From positions 1 through 11,581 of the forward strand of contig DATGWV010000250.1 of the NCBI GenBank assembly GCA_035299305.1: a stretch of 11,581 nt of DNA. Direction: 5' to 3'. How positions within the stretch are numbered: position 1 is the stretch's first letter; each line of letters begins with the position of its first letter. The notes under the pieces were generated by a model that made no database searches, had not been told where the DNA came from, and saw only the letters and a program-made list of their open reading frames with translations. Positions 6,900 through 11,581 of this stretch are shown piece by piece. Source of the stretch: BJHL01 sp035299305. GTDB lineage: Bacteria; Planctomycetota; Phycisphaerae; Phycisphaerales; UBA1924. A program made the translations under genes and the position numbers.

Positions 6900-8738
6900 A
6901 TGCACATCACACGCCGTCATCTTCTCGCCGCCGGCGCATCCGCCGCCGCTTTGGCCATGCTGCAGGGCTGCACGCGAGCTGCGACGACAAAGACACTCGA
7001 CGGGGATGCTTCCCCGGCGGACCTGATCGTTCGAAACGCCAAAGTCACAACCATGGAAAAGTCGCGGCCGAGCGCTCGAGCGATTGCATGCCGAGCGGGT
7101 GTCATCGTTGCTGTTGGCAGCGAAGATGAGGTCCTCGCCCTCCAAGGAGCAAATACCCGCGTGATCGACGCGGGAAATCGTCGCATGATCCCCGGTCTCA
7201 ACGACACGCACACGCACACGGTGCGAGGCGGCCTGAACTACGCGCTTGAATTGCGATGGGATGGCGTGACGAGTCTCAAGCACGGTCTTGCAATGCTGCG
7301 CGAGCAGGTGCAGCGCACGCCACCGGGTCAATGGGTCCGCGTCGTGGGTGGCTGGTCCTACGCACAGTTTGAAGAGAAACGACTTCCCACGCTTGACGAA
7401 CTCAACGCAATCGCCCCGGATACGCCCGTGTTTGTGCTGTACGTTTACACATCCGCGATGCTGAACAAAGCATGCCTCAAGTATCTAGGCATCGACAGGA
7501 ACTTCCCCGGCAACAAGTATCCTGGCGGCAAGATCGTCCGCGATGCATCGGGAGAACCAACAGGTCTCTTGCTGGCTGACCCATCGGCCCTGATTCTCTA
7601 CTCAACGCTGAATGACGGTCCGAAGCTCAACATGGAGCAGCAGATGCTCTCCAGCCGCCACTTCATGAAGGAACTCAACCGACTCGGGATCACCAGTTCG
7701 CTTGACTGCGGTGGCGGCTTCCAGAACTGGCCCGATGACTACCTGGTCATCAAGGAACTGCATAGGCGAAACGAACTCACTATGCGAATCGGGGTATCCA
7801 CGTTCATTCAGCGACCTGGTAAGGAACTGGAAGATTTCCAGTCATGGACGGAACGCTACACCCCGCGATTCAACGGCATCGGTGAGGGCGACGACATGTT
7901 CTACCTGCTGGGCGGCGGCGAGATGCTTGTACGCTCCGCCTACGACTTTGAGGTTTTCAACATGCCGCAGGTCATTCCGCCGCCAAACGCTGAGAAGGAT
8001 CTCGAAGCGGTCGTTCGGCTGCTCGCACAGAAGAAGTGGCCTTTCCGCTTCCACGCAACGTACAACGAAACCGTGAGCCGCCATCTCGACGTGCTTGAGC
8101 GCGTGCATCGCGAGACGCCAATCGATGACTTGCACTGGATCTGCGATCACGCAGAGTCGCTGGATGACCGCAATATCGATCGCATCGCCGCGCTCAACGG
8201 CGGAGTGGCCGTGCAGAATCGCATTGCATTCCAGGAACTGCCCTTTCTCGAGCGATACGGTCCGAACGCGGCTGAGGAAGCCCCGCCGATCAAACGGATC
8301 ATGAAAGCAGGTGTGCCTGTGGGCGCGGGCACTGATATGTCGCGCGTCAGCAGTTACAACCCATGGGCCTGTATTCGTTGGCTCGTCACGGGCAAGGGGG
8401 AGGGTGGAGCGACGTTGCTCTCGCGTCGGACTCGGCTGGACCGCGAGACGGCCCTGCGACTGTGGTGCGACAATTCGTGGTTCAGCCGCGAGGAGAAGAA
8501 GAAGGGGCGACTTGCACCAGGCATGCTCGCAGACTTCGCTCTTCTTGACGAAGACTACTTCGCAATCGAGGAGGACCGCATCGCTGATGTGGAGAGCGTG
8601 CTCACCGTTGTCGGCGGTCGCGTGGTCTACGCCTCCCAAGAGCACAAAGCGCTTGATTCCAGTTTGCCAGCGATGGATGCGACATGGTCGCCAGTGCTTC
8701 ATTACACATCATGGAGGGGCCGCGCGATTCGCGGATAA
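6900..8738 (+). CDS. Tat-type lipoprotein amidohydrolase (YtcJ / Amidohydro_3 family)
   Basis: This 612-residue protein starts with ITRRHLLAAGASAAALAMLQGC: a twin-arginine motif (R5-R6), a hydrophobic stretch and a lipobox with Cys24. It should therefore be Tat-exported, folded with its metal, and lipid-anchored. The mature part is a composite-domain amidohydrolase: DLIVRNAKVTTM at the start, the metal site NDTHTH (H104, H106), further ligands probably H385 (FRFHATYNE) and H417 (ICDHAES), and D479 in GAGTDMSR. The C-terminal closing strand is RLAPGMLADFALLD (537-550). This is the YtcJ-like (Amidohydro_3) pattern; relatives hydrolyse amide, carbamate or cyclic C-N bonds, but substrates are rarely known. 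The ATG at 6900 follows AGGAG (6888-6892) by seven bases. It is 17 bases downstream of the DoxX-like gene and 5 bases upstream of the porin gene. It is the most clearly enzymatic member of the cluster. Confidence 0.94.
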   Translation: MHITRRHLLAAGASAAALAMLQGCTRAATTKTLDGDASPADLIVRNAKVTTMEKSRPSARAIACRAGVIVAVGSEDEVLALQGANTRVIDAGNRRMIPGLNDTHTHTVRGGLNYALELRWDGVTSLKHGLAMLREQVQRTPPGQWVRVVGGWSYAQFEEKRLPTLDELNAIAPDTPVFVLYVYTSAMLNKACLKYLGIDRNFPGNKYPGGKIVRDASGEPTGLLLADPSALILYSTLNDGPKLNMEQQMLSSRHFMKELNRLGITSSLDCGGGFQNWPDDYLVIKELHRRNELTMRIGVSTFIQRPGKELEDFQSWTERYTPRFNGIGEGDDMFYLLGGGEMLVRSAYDFEVFNMPQVIPPPNAEKDLEAVVRLLAQKKWPFRFHATYNETVSRHLDVLERVHRETPIDDLHWICDHAESLDDRNIDRIAALNGGVAVQNRIAFQELPFLERYGPNAAEEAPPIKRIMKAGVPVGAGTDMSRVSSYNPWACIRWLVTGKGEGGATLLSRRTRLDRETALRLWCDNSWFSREEKKKGRLAPGMLADFALLDEDYFAIEEDRIADVESVLTVVGGRVVYASQEHKALDSSLPAMDATWSPVLHYTSWRGRAIRG

Positions 8739-8743
8739 AGCCA

Positions 8744-10216
8744 ATGCAACACACACCTGTTCTCCAGCATGTCACACTGTGTCTTACGTTCGCAGCGGGG
8801 TCGGTCACTGCCCTCGGTCAGACCGCGCCAGCCACAGATCAACAGCCCGCGTTTACACCTCCCCCTTACAAACTGTTTCGGTACGATGACGACTACAGCT
8901 ATCTTCGCGACCCGACCAAGCGAGTCGACTGGACCGACGATCTCAAGGACATGTCGCTTGACGAAGGCGGCGATCTGACGCTCTCCGTCGGCGGCGAGGC
9001 CCGTACGCGCTACGAGTACTACTCAGCACCGTCGTTTGGTCTGCGTGGCCCAAGTCACGATGACTTCGCCCTCCAGCGATTCCTCCTCCACGGTGATCTT
9101 CAGATCGGTGATCGCTCCCAGCTGCACGGCCGAGCCTTTGTGCAGTTGCTGTCTGGGCTGGTGTGGGGCGAGGAGTATCTCAAGGCCGCAAACCAGGACA
9201 ATGCACTCGATGTCCAACAAGCGTTTGGCGATCTTGTCTGGGGCGACAACCGCGCATCTTCCATCGCGAAGGGCGATACATCCGTCATGTTGCGACTCGG
9301 ACGACAGGAGATGGGGTTTGGGTCGTTCCGACTCGTGACGTTGCGTGAGCCCACCAACGCGCGGCTTACGTTCGACGGCGTGCGTGCATCGCTCAACATA
9401 TCAAAGATGACGTTTGATGCGTTCCTTGTTCGTCCGGGCGAACCAAAGACAGGTGTGTTCAACGACGGCGAGGATGACAATACGACGTTCTGGGGCTTCT
9501 ACTCAACGTTGCCACTGCTACCCGAGAAGCGACTCGCGCTCGATCTCTACTACCTGGGTCTTGATCGACGAAACTCGCGCTTTGTCAGTGGCGTCGGCGA
9601 CGAAACCCGCCATAGCTTCGGTGCGAGAATCTGGGGACGCTACGCGGGATGGGATCATGACACCGAGTTCGTTTTCCAGTTCGGCGACTTCAAACGTGGC
9701 GCAGTCTCCGAGGACATTGTCGCATGGACCGTTGCGAGTAACACTGGATACACCTTCGAGAATGCAGCCTGGAAGCCCCGACTCGGCCTGAAACTGAATG
9801 TCGCCAGTGGCGACGACGACCCCAACGACGACACGCTCGGCACTTTCAACCCTCTCTTTCCGCGCAACAACTACTTCAACGATGCAACGCTTCTCGCACC
9901 CTACAACTTCTTCGATGTACACCCCAGCATCACTGTAAAGCCAACCGACACACTCACGCTCACGGCGAGTTGGGACGCGTTCTTCCGGTATAGCACGGAT
10001 GACGCGGTCTTCTCACCGGTAGGGATCGCCGTGCCGGCAAGTGCATCGGACGATCGCTTCGTTGGCAGTTCCCTGTCAATGTCTGCCGAGTGGGCGATCA
10101 ATCGGCACGTGTCCCTAGCTGGCAGTTACGTGCACTTCTTCAAAGGTGACGTCGTGAAGGACGCGGACGGGAAAGACGTTGACTTCTTCGGAATCTGGCT
10201 GACGGCGAAGTTCTAA
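8744..10216 (+). CDS. Alginate-export-family outer-membrane beta-barrel (porin)
   Basis: This 490-residue protein has a signal peptide (hydrophobic segment near residues 9-24, likely cleavage around ALG-QT), then the family hallmark YKLFRYDDDYSYLRDPTKR (42-60) and LSVGGEARTRYEYY. LRLGRQEMGFGSFRLVTLREPTNARLTFDGVRA and many alternating beta-strands follow, ending in the C-terminal phenylalanine (LTAKF) used for outer-membrane assembly. This fits the Alginate_exp (AlgE-like) porin family. Members are also found outside alginate operons as channels for small, often acidic compounds; no alginate genes are present here, so alginate as the substrate is not supported. The ATG at 8744 lies 5 bases after the amidohydrolase stop with a weak GGA-type ribosome site, which suggests translational coupling. 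Upstream in-frame starts at 8684 and 8711 would overlap the amidohydrolase and spoil the signal peptide. It is the last gene of the probable operon. Confidence 0.93.
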   Translation: MQHTPVLQHVTLCLTFAAGSVTALGQTAPATDQQPAFTPPPYKLFRYDDDYSYLRDPTKRVDWTDDLKDMSLDEGGDLTLSVGGEARTRYEYYSAPSFGLRGPSHDDFALQRFLLHGDLQIGDRSQLHGRAFVQLLSGLVWGEEYLKAANQDNALDVQQAFGDLVWGDNRASSIAKGDTSVMLRLGRQEMGFGSFRLVTLREPTNARLTFDGVRASLNISKMTFDAFLVRPGEPKTGVFNDGEDDNTTFWGFYSTLPLLPEKRLALDLYYLGLDRRNSRFVSGVGDETRHSFGARIWGRYAGWDHDTEFVFQFGDFKRGAVSEDIVAWTVASNTGYTFENAAWKPRLGLKLNVASGDDDPNDDTLGTFNPLFPRNNYFNDATLLAPYNFFDVHPSITVKPTDTLTLTASWDAFFRYSTDDAVFSPVGIAVPASASDDRFVGSSLSMSAEWAINRHVSLAGSYVHFFKGDVVKDADGKDVDFFGIWLTAKF

Positions 10217-10261
10217 GGGGGTCAATCGAGAACCGCGTGACATCAGACGCGACTGGCCGTC

Positions 10262-10296
10262 GTGAGGGGGTAAGGGATCATTTCCCTCACACTTTT
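10262..10296 (+). terminator. Possible intrinsic terminator after the porin gene
   Basis: GTGAGGG (10262-10268) pairs perfectly with CCCTCAC (10284-10290), and two G-U pairs can extend the stem inward. A short T run (TTTT, 10293-10296) follows. It lies 46 bases after the porin stop, where the operon should end. The loop is long and the T run short, so it may be weak or act in another way. Confidence 0.42.
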
Positions 10297-10344
10297 CGAA
10301 TGGGACCAACGCTCGCGCGTCACGGAAATCGCCGCAGGCATTGA

Positions 10345-10358
10345 GGGGAAGTTTCCCC
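10345..10358. promoter_or_regulatory. Near-perfect palindrome GGGGAA-GT-TTCCCC
   Basis: Six-base arms surround a two-base centre, so the site is too tight for a stable hairpin at full pairing but well suited to a dimeric DNA-binding protein. A looser relative, GGGATCATTTCCC, occurs at 10274-10286 inside the possible terminator. The function is unknown. Confidence 0.35.
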
Positions 10359-10719
10359 ACGCCATAACCGCCTCGTGAAACGCCGAAGGTGGCCCATGTC
10401 GGCGATTCACTGCGATGAAGTGCGATTCCCGGCTGCGAAACATGCACACATCGCGACGAAGTTGGATGACTACAGAGCCTGCACACGCGAAATGTTGCCT
10501 GAGCACGCGTGATTGAAATCTGCGGCGGTGAGCATCGCGGTGCTGCGTGAGCGTCACGGGTCGGGCGCATCAACTCTAGCGGCAGTGGGGTGTCAGCGTG
10601 TTGCTGTCGTGCTGGCCACCGCGTTGTTGACCACGCGTGTGGGCTTGCTCGCGACTTGATGCAATGTTCGCATGCCAAGGCCCGGAACAGCTCAAGGCGA
10701 ATAGAGTTGATCGAACTGG

Positions 10720-10733
10720 TTGACAGTCTGTCA
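10720..10733. promoter_or_regulatory. TGACAG-T-CTGTCA inverted repeat overlapping a TTGACA word
   Basis: TGACAG (10721-10726) and CTGTCA (10728-10733) form perfect six-base arms around one T. The left arm overlaps TTGACA (10720-10725), a consensus -35 hexamer, about 95 bases upstream of the GH30 start. No good -10 is found at the right spacing (GGATCA or GATCAC at best), so the promoter is uncertain. The inverted repeat would be a natural operator. Confidence 0.4.
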
Positions 10734-10817
10734 CGGGAGTGCGGATCACTCTGCCGCCACGCCCAGCGTCAAAAAGTGATAGGAATAGTTAGCATTTGTG
10801 AAGGACGGTATCGCCCT

Positions 10818-11581
10818 ATGAAGTTCATCGCCGCCCTCTCGATCGCGCTCACTTGCGCATACGCACCCACGACGCAAGCCGCCGAAGCCGGGCCCGGCCA
10901 ATGCGTGCAGGTCTACACCACCGCCAAAGACACCCCGCTCCGCCTCACGCTCAGCCACCAACTGCAACTCACGCCCACGCAGCCCTCACCCGAAACCGAC
11001 GTTGCAATCTTCGTCAATCCCGACAAACGCTACCAAACCATCCTCGGCATCGGCGGAGCCATCACTGACGCCAGCGCCGAGGTCTACGCAAGCCTCAGCG
11101 AAGCCGCGCAGCAAGAACTCATGCGGGCCTACTTCGATCAAGCAAACGGCCTCGGCTACAGCCTGCTGCGCACCACCATCCACAGTTCCGACTTCTCCAG
11201 CGCCAGCTACACCTACATCCAAGAAGGCGACAAGACCCTCAGCACCTTCGACATCGCGCCCGACAAAAGGCATCGCATCCCCATGATCAAGCAGGCGATC
11301 AGCACCGCCGGCGGCAATCTCACCACCATTGCCAGCCCCTGGAGCGCGCCCGCATTTATGAAAGACAACAACAACATGCTCCAAGGCGGCAAGCTGCTGC
11401 CGCAGTATCGCGAGGCGTGGGCAACGTACTTCACCAAGTTCATCAACGCCTATGAGCGCGAAGGCATTCCCATCTGGGGCATCACCGTGCAAAACGAACC
11501 CATGGCCCGCCAGACATGGGAATCCATGATCTACACCGCCGAGGAAGAGCGCGATTTCCTGCGCGACTACCTCGGCCCCAT
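10818..11581 (+). CDS. Secreted GH30-family glycoside hydrolase, 3'-truncated by the window
   Basis: The frame opens at ATG 10818 after AAGGACGG (10801-10808) and stays open to the window edge, giving 254 full codons of an estimated 450-500. A signal peptide (MKFIAALSIALTCAYA..., cleavage probably near TQA-AEA, residues 19-24) leads into a GH30 (glucosylceramidase / endo-1,6-beta-glucanase-like) catalytic domain. Visible motifs are YQTILGIGGAITDASAEVY (72-90), YSLLRTTIHSSDFS (114-127), TIASPWSAPAFMKDNNNML (170-188) and WGITVQNEP (220-228), with the predicted acid/base Glu227 at 11496-11498. The nucleophile Glu lies beyond the edge. The protein should act outside the cytoplasm on beta-linked glucans or related glycans; the exact linkage cannot be read from this half. 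Arg codons are almost all CGC (9 of 11, no CGA), unlike the neighbouring operon, which uses CGA freely. It is separated by 600 bases from the operon and is probably an independent unit. Confidence 0.92.
   Translation, partial: MKFIAALSIALTCAYAPTTQAAEAGPGQCVQVYTTAKDTPLRLTLSHQLQLTPTQPSPETDVAIFVNPDKRYQTILGIGGAITDASAEVYASLSEAAQQELMRAYFDQANGLGYSLLRTTIHSSDFSSASYTYIQEGDKTLSTFDIAPDKRHRIPMIKQAISTAGGNLTTIASPWSAPAFMKDNNNMLQGGKLLPQYREAWATYFTKFINAYEREGIPIWGITVQNEPMARQTWESMIYTAEEERDFLRDYLGP

Larger units (their letters stand above)
10217..10817. other. Gene-free intergenic region of about 600 bp
   Basis: No plus- or minus-strand frame here looks like a protein: those that stay open are Arg/Pro/Cys-rich, lack family motifs and have no ribosome site I can defend. 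The stretch holds a possible terminator (10262-10296), inverted repeats at 10345-10358, 10546-10558 and 10721-10733, three phased GCGAT words (10402-10426), and three GTCACGG words (10319, 10553, 10730). The last ~30 bases before the GH30 ribosome site are AT-rich relative to the surroundings. I see no tRNA or other structured RNA. Confidence 0.7.

Noticed and set aside
8684..8743. Earlier in-frame starts for the porin (8684, 8711)
   Set aside because: They lie inside the amidohydrolase gene and would add a charged leader in front of the signal peptide.
8744..10216. Reading the barrel as an alginate exporter (AlgE)
   Set aside because: The family match is good but no alginate synthesis genes are present; hydrolase neighbours favour uptake of another compound.
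10115..10678. Minus-strand open frame of about 187 codons in the gene-free region
   Set aside because: It overlaps the 3' end of the porin gene, is Arg/Pro/Cys/His-rich and lacks any recognisable domain or clear ribosome site.

Overview
The window looks like chromosomal DNA of a high-GC planctomycete, most likely of the Phycisphaerae type. This is inferred from three things: an ECF sigma factor of the planctomycete-rich TIGR02999/Sigma70_ECF type placed directly before a Ser/Thr kinase with a C-terminal TPR region; a large tail-fibre-like surface protein whose N-terminal part is common in that group; and the general codon use. No RNA genes, CRISPR arrays, insertion sequences or phage genes were recognised.

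Layout. (1) 1-1500, plus strand: the 3' part of a repeat-bearing, beta-rich, tail-fibre-like protein whose start lies outside the window. (2) 1544-4783, minus strand, convergent with the first gene: a two-gene regulatory unit in which an ECF sigma factor (4127-4783) is followed after 12 bases by a membrane-bound Hanks-type Ser/Thr kinase with TPR-like repeats (1544-4114). (3) 4888-10216, plus strand, divergent from the sigma factor: five genes in a row that look like an operon. They encode a secreted YcaC-like isochorismatase-family hydrolase, a second YcaC-like hydrolase without a signal peptide, a four-helix DoxX-like membrane protein, a Tat-type lipoprotein amidohydrolase of the YtcJ/Amidohydro_3 type, and an alginate-export-family outer-membrane beta-barrel. 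(4) 10217-10817: about 600 bases without a convincing gene, holding a possible terminator and several inverted repeats. (5) 10818 to the right edge: the 5' part of a secreted GH30-family glycoside hydrolase, cut off by the window end.

How the genes may work together (inference). The five-gene cluster reads as an envelope-based uptake and hydrolysis module. The barrel would admit a small polar or acidic substrate, the anchored amidohydrolase and secreted YcaC-like enzyme would hydrolyse C-N bonds outside the cytoplasmic membrane, and the second YcaC-like enzyme would finish the job inside. The divergent sigma/kinase pair is the obvious candidate regulator. Its sigma region 2.2 lacks the usual acidic DAED motif and has a threonine there, which fits the idea of a sigma factor activated by phosphorylation. 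The substrate cannot be named from the sequence.
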